Assembly: GCA_038501195.1 (NCBI GenBank) | Contig: JBBPUQ010000001.1 | Location: forward strand, 1,488,001-1,552,000 | DNA: 64,000 nucleotides | Origin: Nemania diffusa | Taxonomy: Eukaryota > Ascomycota > Sordariomycetes > Xylariales > Xylariaceae | Direction: 5' to 3' | Part shown: positions 1 through 11,673 of the stretch, in pieces | Position numbering within the stretch: the first letter of the stretch is position 1 | How the letters are laid out: every line of letters begins with the position of its first letter | Program-made: the position numbers and the translations under genes | The notes under the pieces: generated by a model | Told to the model about the DNA's origin: nothing | The model's input: only the letters and a program-made list of their open reading frames with translations | The model's database searches: none

Positions 1-3000
1 AAAAAGCTTTACTAAAGTATTTCTATTAGATTTATTAACTAAAAACTAATAAATAAATCATTTTATAACAGTTATACTTTTTTAATTGTATATAAGTTAA
101 CAAAAATAAAACTAGTTAATATATAAATAAACTTGTTACAGTTTTTAACAAAATTAATAAACTTGTTATATAAAATAACATAAATTGTAGCTTACAATAT
201 TAAAAAAGTTTAAATATTTTAAATTGCTAAAAAAATGTAAATCAAACTGTTTAAAATGTACTTAAGCTAACTATAATAAAAGCTTGCTAAAATGTTTGTA
301 TAAATATGCTTTAAGCTAAAAATTTCTACCCAATTATTCATTATTTTAGTTATACAAATAAAGTATAAGTCTTTAGTTATATATTTATAAAAACAAAACT
401 TCTCAAAAGTTAAAATAAATAAAACAACTGTATTTTAAATACTTTTTTAAACAGTGTAATAGTTACTATAACTAAAATCTAAAAATTGTAATAAAACATT
501 TTAAATAATTAAAGCTTTTAATAAAAAGCTTTAAAACGTTGCAACTATAAAATCAACTTTGTTAAAAAAAATAATAAAGTATATTTTTAAAACATATTTT
601 TTAAAACTATAAACATATAACCTGATATTGCATTAAATATTACAACGGTTTATTATTTTGTTATATTAAAAAGTATTAAATATATTTAGTTATTGCTTTA
701 TACTAAATAAAAAATTATTTATTAAAATAATACTTTTAGTATAAGCTGTATAATTAAATATTAAAAATTAAATGTTTGTTATGTTTTTATTTAGCTTGGA
801 CTTAATATAACTATTAATTGTAGCATTTACTAAATTAACAAATAGCACTACTGCTGTTTTAACAAATTGTTTTTTAAAAAGAAATGAAATTTTAGTACTA
901 GTAAATTTTAAGTAACAAATCTTTTTAACTTACTATTAATATTTGCATTTTTTTTTTTTTTTTTTGCAAATATTATAAAGCTAACATTAATTGTACTAGT
1001 TTTTTAACTTATTGCAAAAAATACAACTATACTAAGCTACTAGAGTTAATATTATAAAAATCTAACAGTAAGCCAGTTTTACTTACTGTATAATATAAAG
1101 TTTATGCTTTTTTTCTTTTATATAGCTTTTACTTAAATTAATAAATTTATATCTTGTTTTTAGTAGTTAGCTTAAATTAAATAAAATAAACTGTTTGTTA
1201 TAATTTATTAATTTGTAAACTTTTATATTATTAATAAACATAAGTATATTAAGCTATTAATACTTAACTATTTAAACATAAACAAAAGTAAAAACTTCAA
1301 CAATAAAAAAATAAAACAAAGAATTAAAAAAAAAAAATAATCTATTTAAACTAAAAAGTAAAATCTATTAAATATTAAAAAAGCATATATTATATAAACT
1401 AAAAAATTATATTAGAACTAAAAATTAAGCAAAAACTTATAATATTTTCAAATTAGTTCAATATTTATAAAATTTAAATAAACTTGTTTAAACTATATAT
1501 TTTAAAACTATATATTAATATTAAAAATAAAACCGAAAAAATTAAAAGCAGTAGTAAATATAGTAAAAACTTTACAATTTTTAACAATTAGTTATATTTT
1601 TAATATGTAGTACAATTTAAGTAAACTTTAAAAAACTAAAAATTATTTAATACTTCGAAACAGATTTTTAATATTTTTAAAAAAGTAATATTGTTTTAAA
1701 CAAATATAAAAATTTTAGTATTTAATAATATGTTTTTAATTAAAAATACTAAATTCTGTTTTATTATTAAAACATTTAATTAATTAAACAAAACTAAATA
1801 ATTTAATAACAAGCTAATTTTGCTTTATTTTTATTTAGTTAATAAACTACTATATGTTTACATTAGCTTTTTTATTTTTATGCATTAATAAAATCAACTG
1901 CAAAAAATAATAGCTAAACTATTTAAAAAAACTATATAAATAATCAAAAAATAAAAAAATATAAAACTAAATTATAGTTTTGTTTACTTTTTTTTACTTT
2001 TTTAGTATAAAAATTATTTCAGCTTTTTTAAAATTAACTATAATAATAATGCAATTTATTACTATGATTTAACAACTTATGCAAAAATTAAAATAGCAAT
2101 ACTTTAAAGCTTTTATATTTAATAAATAATATTGATTTTATAACAGAAAATATATTAAAATTAGTTTTTTAAATTATAATATATTAAGCAAGTTAATATA
2201 TTATTTTATAAAATAATGTTTTTTATTAATTATAAAAAATAGCTTTTTATTAACTTAATACTTTTAGTTATAGCTTGCTAGTTGTTATATCTATTTACTA
2301 TTGTATGCTAAACTAAACAATTATTTTTAAAAATGTTACGCTTTAAAATAGTATAACAACTAAAGTTGCTGCTTTAAATTTAATAAAAACGGCTTGATAT
2401 AATAATATTTTAATACTAAAAAAACAGTTTATAAAAAAGAAATAAATATACAAATCTGTTTATTAAACGTAAAAAAAGCAGTAAAAATTAAATAAACTAG
2501 TCTAAATTAAAAATTTAATTAAAAATACAATAAATTATTTAAATATATAAAAAACTATTTAGTAATACAAAAACTTAAAAGCAATAGTTATATTAGCAAA
2601 TAAAAACTAGATTTATAAACTAAAGCATTTTTTTTTGAACTAGTTAATATTATAAATAATAAAATCAGTATAATGTTTATTTTAAAAAAAACTATATTTT
2701 TTGCATTAGTCGAAATATTTAAAAATAAAATAAGCAGTATATTAGTTTTAAAAAAGACTATATTATTTTAATTTGAACTAGTTGTAAGCAATAAGTTAAT
2801 AATATATTTATTTTAAAAAACTTAAAAAAAGCTATACTGTTTTGTATTAAATGTATTAATGTTGTTTTAAATAAACAGTTGTTAAAAAAAAAGTAACAAA
2901 TAAAGCAGTTTTATTTTAAATAGTAAAATATAAAGTTCTATTAAGTTACTTTATATTTTTTGCTATTAATAAACAAAGCTTTTTTATTTATATTTAAAAA

Positions 3001-3141
3001 ATAAAACAGTAAAGTTTACTTTAATATTGCAATAATTTGTTTATTTAATTAGCTTTAGTTTTTTAAGCTAATTTTAATTGTAATATTAATAAAATAGTTA
3101 AATATTTGTTTTTTTTAAATGTTTAGGCTATTTTAGTTTTT
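1..3141. other. No gene seen
   Basis: Apart from the T-run hairpin at 937-975 I see no coding-like frame, RNA gene or tandem array. AGCT palindromes (AluI sites) are frequent, about seven or eight in the first 540 bases, while GATC and TCGA are absent from the first 600. Confidence 0.5.
937..975. repeat. Inverted repeat with T-run loop
   Basis: Perfect 11-base arms, TAATATTTGCA at 937-947 and TGCAAATATTA at 965-975, enclose a run of T. The T run is 18 long (948-965) and its last base belongs to the right arm. The structure could fold as a hairpin or cruciform. Two other long T runs (9712 and 56487) also sit between short inverted repeats. Confidence 0.8.
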
Positions 3142-3348
3142 TTAAAGTAAAAAATGTGCACTTTGAAAAATTTAAGAAGCTATAGAAGTAGCTATAGCTA
3201 TTTTGCTTAAAAAAAAAGTCGGAAATAAAAATAGTTGTAGCAGGTATAAATATAGCAAAACATTAATACTATAAAACCGGTATGTTTTTTTAAACAAAGT
3301 ATTTTTAGTATAAGTTACTTTATTTGTAATATAAAGCTTATTTATTAT
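3142..3348 (-). pseudogene. Possible decayed coding block
   Basis: On the minus strand, reading from 3348 down, 58 codons (3348-3175) have no stop. A TAA follows at 3174-3172 and the frame then stays open to a TAA ending at 3142. The island keeps dinucleotides that are rare elsewhere (CCGG, GGAA, GAAG). The translation contains stretches such as KTYRFYSINVLL and SKIAIATSIAS, without a motif I recognise. A run of this length is expected several times by chance in 64 kb of six-frame AT-rich sequence, so the support is the island composition more than the frame. No start codon or promoter is visible. Product unknown. Confidence 0.27.
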
Positions 3349-4670
3349 TTAATTTGTTAATATATATAAAAATTCTTTTTTTATTTAGTTATATTTTTTT
3401 TTAAAATTGTTTGTTTTAAAATAAAACAAGCTGTTATAGCAGCACTAATAACTTAAGTAGCAAATATATTAAACATTAGCTAACTAAGCTAGATTGTTTT
3501 TTTATTTTGTAATTTTATCGAAAAACTTTTTTAATTTTAAAGAGCTATAAATTTTGGCGTTTTTTTAGTATTTTACAAAGCTAGTACTTAAGTTTGCAAA
3601 AGCTAGGTATTTTTTTTGCGTTTTAGCGGTTCAACATTGTAGCTTATATATATTACTTATTACTTTGTTAACAAACTTTTAAGCAAATATAGCATAGTTA
3701 TTTTTTACTAGCGCATTTATAGTTAGTTTAAAATAAATAAAATTATTAAATTGTAGTACTTAATAGCTTTGATTTGTTAAACTATATATTTATATATATA
3801 TGAATTATATAATTTATATATTTATAGTTAAATTAATAGCTTTTTTGAAAAATTAAAGTATAATGTTTTTTAAATTCTTTATTTATTTAGTTGTTTAAAA
3901 AGCTATTACAGCATATAAAACATTGTATAAAACAATCGTTAAACTTTTTTTTGTTTCAATAAAAAAGATATAAAAAAATAACAAAACTTGCTATATAGCA
4001 CTTATAAAATAATAGAATATTTGATTTTTGTAACTAATAAGTTTTGTTAAATTAGTTAAAATCTTTTATAAAAAAGTTGTTTATTACATTTACTTAAAAC
4101 ACTTTAAAGAATACAGAAAAACTAATACTTATATATATATACGACTGGCTAATTAGAACTAATTTAAATTATAATTTCTATAGTTTTTCTGTGTAAAAAA
4201 ACCACAAAGAATATATAAAACAATGTTATTGCAAACAATCCTGTATATTAAAAAAGTATAAAAAACTCATATTAAATTATAACAAATAAAATAATTAATA
4301 TATATAACAAAATAATTATTTAATATATTAAGTGCTTTAAGTTGTTAGTAAAAAATACTAGTTAATTTATTACAAGTTATATAGCTACTTTTACTACTAA
4401 ATCTATATTTAGCTTTGTTTTTAAAGTTAATATTTAAACTATTTACAAATTTATATAAAAATCAACTATATATATAGATCTTAAGTATAGCTGCTTCTGA
4501 TCTTTTTTTTATATAGTTTATTTATATATATATATTATTAATAAATGCTTTAGCTAAATTGTTAAAAGTTTTTGTTTTAAGTGCTACTACTTATACAATT
4601 TAATGTTTTAGCTATTTAACTAAAATATATAGCACAAATTAATTATATAAAAACTTGTATAAATAATAGA
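3349..4670. other. Mostly featureless; one weak island
   Basis: Between 3493 and 3725 a plus-strand frame (first codon at a position of the form 3n+1) keeps GGCG, GCGGTTC and similar GC-richer bits but has six stops in about 77 codons, so I do not call a gene. The rest holds only AT-rich sequence and the inverted repeat at 4113-4192. Confidence 0.4.
4113..4192. repeat. 12-bp inverted repeat, 80 bp
   Basis: ACAGAAAAACTA at 4113-4124 is the exact reverse complement of TAGTTTTTCTGT at 4181-4192, and pairing continues for another base or two with a mismatch. The 56-base centre is AT-rich with (TA)n. Size and layout resemble a small terminal-inverted-repeat element, but no clean target duplication is visible, so it may be only a hairpin. 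Confidence 0.55.
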
Positions 4671-4732
4671 TCTTTTTGTTTTTTTTTTTTGTTTTTAGTT
4701 AATTTTTTGTTTTTTTTCTTTTTTTTTTTTCG
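4671..4732. repeat. T-rich tract
   Basis: A T-rich run of about 60 bases broken by single G, C and A residues, with T10 at 4681 and T12 near 4719-4730. It is low-complexity sequence, and its phenylalanine-rich translation has no meaning. Confidence 0.8.
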
Positions 4733-4740
4733 ATTTGTAA

Positions 4741-5274
4741 ATTACTCAACTTTAAAAGTTTCGAAATATAAGCACCAACTTTGTATAATTAGGTTTGTTT
4801 GCGCTATTTATATGCTTGCTAGTTCTATAATACAGTATAGTGTTTATTTTACAGAATAAAAAACTTATAAAAAGTTATTACACTGAGCTACTAACTTTTA
4901 ATATTTTTCCTGTTAATATTAACAATAGATATAATAACGGACTTTTTTTAACAATTTTAACAAGTTTCTAATAACTTGCTTTTTATTTGTTTAAACCTAC
5001 GAACTTTTTTTATTTATTAAATAATGTTTTTTTATAAAAGAACTACTATAAAATATATATGTTTTAGCTTTTTAATTTAACACTTATAATTTACAACAGT
5101 AGTTTATACTTGCCACACTTTTTTACTATAATAGTATAAAAAACTAAAGCTGTTTTTACAAATAAAAATAAAACCCAAGCTTTAATAATAAAGTCTGATC
5201 AAATTATATTATAAGTTTATATTGCTAATTTAAATTAATACTTAAACTTGCAATTACTGTTAAAAAATAAAAAC
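4741..5274 (+). pseudogene. Possible decayed coding block
   Basis: Read on the plus strand with the first codon at 4741, the frame has ten stops in 178 codons, fewer than the roughly 12% of triplets that are stops here. 46 codons (4831-4968) are open. Every stop is TAA or TAG (4753, 4786, 4828, 4969, 4972, 5035, 5065, 5137, 5212, 5236) and so can derive from Gln CAA/CAG. CCA, CAC, GAG, GGA and ACC codons survive. The translated text includes SSLYLPHFFTIIV and KTQALIIKSDQIIL, which I cannot place in a family. The next island (5401-5745) uses the same frame, so both may belong to one old gene or transposon ORF. The frame could still be a chance one. Confidence 0.37.
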
Positions 5275-5400
5275 TAAGTGTAATAAAATAACACTATACA
5301 AAACATATAAAAAAAAACACATTAAATATATATAATAAAAACTAGTACTAACAATATTAGTTTGTTTATAAATTATTAAAACTATAGTTTGTATTAACAT

Positions 5401-5745
5401 TATTTTAGATATAAAGTTAAAATGCTAGATTTGTAGCAGAAAATATACAGCACTGTATTTAACTTAACTAAAAAAGTATTAATACAACAATTAGTACAAA
5501 ACATTTTTTTACATTTATTTGGTAGTTTTTTACAACTTTTTACAAAATACTTGTTATGTTTATTTAATCGATTTATTTACAACTTTTTTAAAATATTTAA
5601 ACAACTTGTATATAAAAGCAATATTAATAAAAATATACAAAACTAATTAACTTTAAACTTAATACTTTTTATTAATATATTAATAGCTAGTTCTAAAAAA
5701 GTTGATTAGAAATTTTTAGCTACTGTTTATAACAAAACTAAGTAA
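5401..5745 (+). pseudogene. Possible decayed coding block
   Basis: This continues the frame of 4741-5274. It contains a 69-codon stop-free run (5437-5643) with six intact CAA codons, which is notable where CAA normally decays to TAA. Stops at 5434 (TAG), 5644 (TAA), 5707 (TAG) and 5743 (TAA) all fit Gln codons hit by C-to-T change. The translation is hydrophobic and Lys/Asn-rich (for example FLQLFTKYLLCLFNRFIYNFF) and shows no diagnostic motif. There is no ATG at the start of the run, no ribosome-binding or promoter signal, and no splice signals I trust. It may be a fragment of a larger coding relic that runs from about 4.7 to 8 kb. Function unknown. Confidence 0.4.
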
Positions 5746-6277
5746 AACTTTGAAATATTATAGTTTTATATTAAATAATATTATAATATAATAGTATATA
5801 GTAGTAGTATAATATTATATAAGTAGTTAAACTGTATAATTAGCTAGTTTTTTATTAATAAAAAATATTAAGCTAAAAACTTTAGTGCTAATATTAACAT
5901 TACTATTGTTTTTTTTATATTTGTTATTAATAAACTATATATAAAAGAACTAAATTGTTTGAGTAAGCTGGGCTAAAATATATAAATATAGGCTTATAGT
6001 TTTACGTTTTTTTAATTAAGCAAAAAAATATTTAACAAATGTTTTGTTGTTTTTAGTATTAAAAGTGCACATATAAATGTTTTATTAGGTTTTTATTTTT
6101 ATTAACTTAGTAATTTTTCAGCTGCTTTATAGTACTTAAGTGTAGCTTTTAAGTTTGTTTATACTTTATTACGTTTATAAGTTATTACTGTTTATTATTA
6201 TTTATTGAATTAGTTATAAAACTTACTAGTTAAATTAAGGAAATTAAGCAACTTTATAAAATGTAGCTTTAAAATAA
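5746..6277. other. Weakly stop-poor link between islands
   Basis: The same plus frame remains moderately stop-poor (for example 20 open codons at 5881-5940), but stops rise to two or three per 20 codons. I see no independent feature. If 4.7-8.5 kb is one relic, a one-base frame change must fall near 6250-6300. Confidence 0.3.
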
Positions 6278-6703
6278 GCTATTTGTAAAAAACTGCGAAA
6301 TTTTAATGTTTTATATAGTATGTCTAGCTTTAGAAAAATAAAAAAATTTTTGTTTACTAAGATTTTATATTATATTTTTATTAATTATAACGCAGTAAAA
6401 TCAGCAAAGTATTGTTTACAGGATTATAAAGTATATATTAAGCATTTATTTTTATAGAAGTTGTTTTTATTAATGTTTAATGGACTTTTTAAAACTTACA
6501 ATATTTACAAGCGTATTTATAGCGATAAGTTTTTAAAGAAAAAAAACAACGATTTTTTTTACTTTGTTTTAAAAAACTTTGCTTTTAAGGGTTTTTTTTT
6601 TGTTAGCTGCTACTTTTTTTTGGACTGATTCGCTAATAATAAAATCGACAACAACAAAAAGTATTTTGAAATAGTATCAATAATAGAAAAGCTTTATATA
6701 TAA
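6278..6703 (+). pseudogene. Decayed coding block, unknown protein
   Basis: Among the strongest islands. Read with the first codon at 6278, 141 codons contain only two internal stops, TAG at 6455 and TGA at 6626, before TAA at 6701. About 17 would be expected from the local stop frequency. TAG fits Gln and TGA fits Trp (TGG) after single transitions. GA, TC and CG dinucleotides, depleted elsewhere, are common here (GGAC, GATTCG, ATCGAC). A possible ATG lies at 6320. The translation carries mixed charged and aromatic residues (YNIYKRIYSDKFLKKKNN and KKYFEIVSIIEKLYI) rather than plain Ile/Lys/Phe. The frame is shifted by one relative to the islands on either side, suggesting an indel, an intron boundary or a separate gene. 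No family recognised. Confidence 0.5.
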
Positions 6704-7140
6704 CAAAAAAACAAGTATATTTAGTGTATTTTTGTAGTATAAAAAAAAAATAAATATAATTTATAAAAATATTTATAATATAAACATTTAAAACAAAACA
6801 AAAGATATAATAAATTTTAATAAATAAACATTTTAATATATAGCATTTTTAAATTCAATATAAAACTAATAAGTAAAATATAATATAAAATGTACTAAAA
6901 AATTAAAATAGAAAAAAAACAATAAGCTTGAATTAACTTGTTGTACTTTTAAGCTAAAATATTAATCAGCTAAAAAAGCAAGCGGTATTATAATATTTCT
7001 ATAAAAATTATATTCTTTTTAAATAAATTTTTAAAATAAGAACTTTTAAACTTAGTTTTTATTAATATATTATTAGTACTAGTTGTTATTAAATATATTG
7101 TGTTTGTACTTCTTAAAGCATTAAAAATTAAACTTGAATA
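6704..7140. other. No gene seen
   Basis: Stops are dense in all frames, about three per 20 codons in the frame of the next island. This may be a decayed intron, a spacer or a more heavily mutated part of the same relic. Confidence 0.35.
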
Positions 7141-7821
7141 TATTTCTTAATAAAAATAAAGCTTATTTATGACTTGAACTATTACTATATAAATATATTT
7201 TTAATTTTTTATTTTTTGCTTTTTATAAAAATCTTTTAATAAAGAATAAAAAAGATAAAAACAGCAGCGTTAGTAGTTATAAAACAAAAATACATGTTTG
7301 TTAACTAAGCTATGTCAGAAATACTTTAACTAAAACTACCGAAGTATTGCTCTAGTAACTTGGTACTGTAAATTTTAGCTTCTTTTTAGTGTTTTAATAG
7401 TTCAGTATTTATTTCAGCAGTAAAGCAACGGTCTTTTTGTTTTTAGCTGTTTGTTTGTTGTATGTTTTATTGGACTTTAGTAACAAATAAGCGAAAAAAT
7501 TCAAACTTAGCTGCATTAGATGTAGCAGCTGATATAGTACATAAAGGACAAATAAAAAAACAAGTAAAACGGTTAAATTTTTTAAAACTGCATCTAAAAT
7601 TAAAAATGTTAGTTTATTGCAAAAGTTTAATATAACTAAGTTATATACTTTTTATTAAATTAACAGCTGTATTTAAAAACCTTGCTATATTGTTTTACGA
7701 ATTTACTTGTGATTTAATTAATAAAGAAACTATTACAACAAATAAAAAAATCCCCACTATAAAGAAAAAGATTAAAAATAAATATGCATATAAAAAGTAT
7801 TTTGTAATTTTTAAAAACTAG
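7141..7821 (+). pseudogene. Decayed coding block, unknown protein
   Basis: Read with the first codon at 7141, 226 codons hold eight internal stops (7237, 7240, 7306, 7327, 7369, 7387, 7444, 7633), all TAA or TAG. Between 7201 and 7800 I counted about 53 stop triplets over three plus frames and only eight fall in this one. Two long open runs, 7447-7632 (62 codons, with ATG at 7462) and 7636-7818 (61 codons), flank the single stop at 7633. The middle translates as LAALDVAADIVHKGQIKKQV, with Ala, Asp, Gly and His that random AT-rich DNA rarely gives. Codons GAT, GGA, CGA, CGG and TGG are intact. Known families do not come to mind. The frame is the one used at 4741-5745, so one large original ORF is possible. 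Confidence 0.5.
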
Positions 7822-9152
7822 TTATATTTTAAATATATATAAAAAGCAATTTAATTATTTAGCTATTAGTAAATTTTAGTTAATTTTTAAATATTAGAAC
7901 TAAATAAACAAAATAAATACAAAAAAAAGTTTAAAACTACAACACTAATAAATAAATCAATATTTCAAGATTTTATAGCTTATATAGTATTATAAAAAAC
8001 AAACTTTTAATCAATAGTTTATAACAAAGCGGAGCAATAAACCTTTTTATGTTTTATAATTACATAATTATATAACAGCGGCATTTAGCAGCTTTTTATT
8101 AAACATATACTTCAACTAAATTACAGAAAGATTTACAAATAAGTTAGTAGTTTTTTGCTAACATATTTACAAATAAACAGCTGAGCTTTTTTGTAAGTTG
8201 AAGTCTTTTTTTATAAAATATAAATTTACTAGTATTTTTTTCGCAATTGTTGCTTATAACTAAAATAAGTAATATTAAGCTTAGAATTTTTTATTTTTTT
8301 GTATTAAGAACTTGTTAAAACAAATTTTCAATTTTTTCGAAAAATTTCTGTGATGTAATATTGTACACTAAAACTATAGCGTTATTTTCTAAAATCAAGT
8401 TTTATTCTTTTTTTTTACAGCTAGTTAAATTGTTTATACTAGCAGTGTTATAAATTTATAAGTTATAAAAATAGCGATTAACATTAATTTCTGTTCGAAA
8501 TAAGTCGTTAATAATAAAAGTAAACTATTTAATGAAATATTTTCATTAAAAAACTTAAACAATATATAAATATATATATATATATAGCAACATATTGTAG
8601 TTTTAAATTGTTTGTAATATAATTGGATTATTAATACTGTTTTTTTAACATTTTAATATTTAAATACAACTACTTGAATTAACAGTTAGAACATTTGTAC
8701 AATAATCTTGTTTATATATATATATAAGTAATAAAAAGTAGTATGTATTAAACTAAACGCTAAAAAACATATTAGTAATAAAAAGTGAAAAAAAAGTAAA
8801 GCAGAATAAAATAGCAGTTAATCGAAACAAAATTATATATAGTATAACAAAAGTACAATTTTAATTTTATATTTAATAGCAACTTAAGCAAAACATTTAT
8901 TTATAATGCACAGTTTTAAACTAAATAAAAAAAATCAGGGTTTATTACATCGATAGTGTATATAGCATAAAATTAAAGATTTTATATTTATGCTTATATT
9001 TTTAATTGCTGTATAAATGACTTAACTATTAACTTTAAAAAAAAAGCTAAATATAAGTTTAATAACAAAAGGAATTATATTAGTTATAATAAATTAACTA
9101 TTTAGTATTTTTTATTAACAATTGTTTGTTAATATATATATAGAACTTTTAA
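7822..9152. other. Weak continuation, then no gene
   Basis: In the frame of 7141-7821 the stretch 7921-8200 keeps GC-richer codons (AAAGCGGAGCAA near 8026) but with about two stops per 20 codons. 9001-9060 is open. I do not see enough to call a gene. It holds the (TA)8 run at 8571-8586. Confidence 0.35.
8571..8586. repeat. (TA)8 microsatellite
   Basis: Sixteen bases of pure TA dinucleotide repeat, preceded by a shorter interrupted TA tract. Confidence 0.85.
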
Positions 9153-9404
9153 ACTATAAATTTTCTGTTTAATATAGCCCGATATAAATTATTAGATATT
9201 TTTTATTATATAAAGCTTTTTGTAAAAGCTTATTAATTTGTAAATAGTAAGTTGTACATTTTTATACCTTGTTAGCGTAGACAGGTTATAGGGGTTATAT
9301 TTCTGCATCTGTGGCAAGTTTTTATAAAAAAACTCTCGCAAGCTATAATTGGAAATTTAATGCTATGTTTATTAACTACTTGTTTTTTATTGCTTTTTAA
9401 ATAA
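9153..9404 (+). pseudogene. Possible decayed coding block
   Basis: This is a visibly GC-richer island. Bases 9265-9360 carry ACCTTG, AGACAGG, AGGGGTT, GTGGCAAG and CTCTCGCAAG. Read from 9153, TAA at 9234 and TAG at 9273 interrupt the frame, then 42 codons (9276-9401) are open to TAA at 9402. The translation RRQVIGVIFLHLWQVFIKKL has an intact Trp and two CAA/CAG Gln codons. An overlapping frame also gives suggestive text, so the true frame is uncertain. The unusual base composition is the firm observation. The product is unknown. It may be DNA mutated less heavily, or arriving later, than its surroundings. Confidence 0.35.
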
Positions 9405-10500
9405 ATTAAACCAAGCGTAACTAAACTAGCAATTATTTCAAATAATTAAATTTAGCTGTAATAACTTAGTATAATAGTTTACTATTGAAATAACTTATTA
9501 ATAATATAATATAATTTTTACTAATTATTTAAACAAATTTTTTTTAAATAAACAAAAGTTCTATTATTAACAGGCTGCTATTTTAGTTTTAACATATATA
9601 TATACTAATTTAATGCTTTGTTTTTTTTACTAGCTTTAATTTTATATAGTTTTAACTAGTTCGAAAGCTTTTTAAATATTTACTCGATTTTTGATGCTAG
9701 TATTACTAATATTTTTTTTTTTTTTTTGTAATATTTTTATTAATATATAGTATAAAACAAAAAGTTATTTAGCTTTTACAATTTATTAGTAAGATTTAAA
9801 AAGCTAACTATTTTTTTTTAAAAGCTATATAAATTGCTATATTTTGTTAAAAGTTATTATAAACTGTTATTTTATTATGTTTTATTTTAACTTATTATTA
9901 TTAACTTTTTAATTTATATTTATAATTATATAGTTTGTTTTAATAAATATAAAACTTTTATTTTCTAATATAAGTTTATAGTTAAATTTTAAAAGCGGTA
10001 TATAATTACTAATAGCTAAATTTTTTATACTATTTTATAATACAAAAGGTCTAGCTTTCAAACAGAAATATAATCAAATTTTCCAAGTAAAATCGGTTTA
10101 TTTTTAACTTTTTATATTATTAACTTTAATAACTTAAGCTTATAATATTTGCTAAAAGCTTAAAATAAAATATAATAGAGATAATCTTTATAAACTTTAT
10201 TAAGCAAAGTTTATAAAATATATATATTTGAAACTTGTTATAAAAGTTAAATAAGTTAAAAAACTTATAACTTAAAATTAATACTAATATTAGAATTTAT
10301 TAATTAGTTTTTTATTTTTATACAAGTATATTAACTATAAATTTAACAAATTAAAAAAACTAGTAATGCAGTAAGTACTGTTTTTTAAGTTGCTAAATAC
10401 TGCTACTAGTTATATTAAGTCCAAGCTAAACAAACAAATAAAGTATATTTAATATTTAATATCTGCTTATATAAGTTAAACTATTTTATTATTAAAATAA
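9405..10500. other. No clear gene
   Basis: One plus frame (10021-10104) stays open for 28 codons and keeps AAAGGTCTAGC and TTCCAAG, but stop density over the interval is close to chance. It contains the T16 run at 9712. Confidence 0.35.
9712..9727. repeat. T16 run
   Basis: Sixteen consecutive T, flanked by TATTAC on the left (9701-9706) and GTAATA on the right (9728-9733), a 6-base inverted repeat. Confidence 0.8.
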
Positions 10501-11145
10501 CTATCGGTACAAAAGCTAGCTAGCAATTTGTTTAAAAAAAAAAGTATGTTTTTAATAAATAACTTCTGAATCGGTTTAGTACAACAGCTTTATATATTTA
10601 AAGTTTTTAAAAATAAAAAAATGTAGTATTTTAATTTCGATTCTTTTATAATTAAAAAATATTTGCGGAGTTTTAAAACGAACATTTTAAATATATATTC
10701 TATTTAGTTTAACAAATCATATATAGTTAAAAAGTTTTTTAAAGAAAAAAAATCCTTAAATAGTATAAATCAACTTATTGATTTTACTATTTTCGAAAAA
10801 CTTATGCTAAACTAATAAAACACTTAAGCAGTATTTACTTTAATTATTTTAACTTTTAGTAAAATTTATTATTATTTTAGCAAAGTTTTAGTATATAAAA
10901 TTAAAGGTTTACTATTTTTTACAGAAACTGGAAAAGCTATTACAACAGCAAAAAATATATTATCTAAAGAAAAAAGTAATAAAATTCTTGGGTTAAAATA
11001 TTTCACTTTTGCAGCTAAAATAATTAACTATTAAGTAAAAAGTTACAGTTTAAAGCATGTTTATATATACATTTTAGCTAGTATTTATTATAGCTAAATC
11101 AAATGGGCTTTTGATAATATGTTTTATATTTTTTTAGCAAGTTAA
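10501..11145 (+). pseudogene. Decayed coding block, unknown protein
   Basis: Read with the first codon at 10501, 214 codons hold eight internal stops (TGA 10567; TAG 10624, 10705; TAA 10813, 10816, 10825, 11032, 11095) before TAA at 11143, against about 25 expected. 68 codons (10828-11031) and 35 codons (10708-10812) are open. GC-rich codons persist: TCG, GGT, CGG, ACG, TCC, GGA, GGG, TGG. The best-preserved part reads FFTETGKAITTAKNILSKEK. All stops fit Gln or Trp codons after a single transition. I recognise no domain. Length and lack of introns would suit a transposon ORF, but that is inference. Same frame as the islands at 4741 and 7141. Confidence 0.48.
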
Positions 11146-11673
11146 ACAATTTAAACTTTTTTAAGCTTATAAATTTCAAGTTTTTTAGTTTTTATTAATA
11201 AATTTATTAATTTTAATTAGTAACTAATATTAATTATTTAAACAAAACTATATTAATTTATATAATAATAATTTATTAATTTTAGCTTTTTGGACTTACA
11301 TATAATTAAAATAGTACAAATGTTGCTATATAGCTTATTTGCTAACTAAACATTAACAGATTTTATAATAATATTTTAAATAAATTGCTTTTTTTTTTTT
11401 CTAAAATTTTATAATATTAAAACTTAATGTTTTATCTAGAAGTCAAGTTTATAAAAAGCTTTTTTTATAATATTGTTACGAACTATATAGCATAGTTATA
11501 TTTCTGAAAACATTTAAATCGTATTTATACCTATATTAGCAAAAGTTAAAGTAAAGATTACTATTTAACTAGTGTTAATAATATCTAATTAAAACTAAAA
11601 GTTATAAAATACTTTTAAGTGCTGTTTTATTATTAGTGGAACAATTTTAACTCTTTTATTATAAATATTTTAG
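11146..11673. other. No clear gene
   Basis: AT-rich sequence with stops near the background rate. The frame of the flanking islands has short open runs at 11461-11565 only. Confidence 0.35.

Noticed and set aside
7921..8210. Frame reminiscent of a hAT transposase segment
   Set aside because: The resemblance rested on scattered hydrophobic positions; eight stops in about 95 codons and no conserved catalytic or dimerisation motif.
9301..9400. Alternative frame with SRKL, resembling the RNase H motif of gypsy elements
   Set aside because: Downstream spacing and residues do not match the motif, stops are frequent, and a different frame is open for 42 codons over the same bases.
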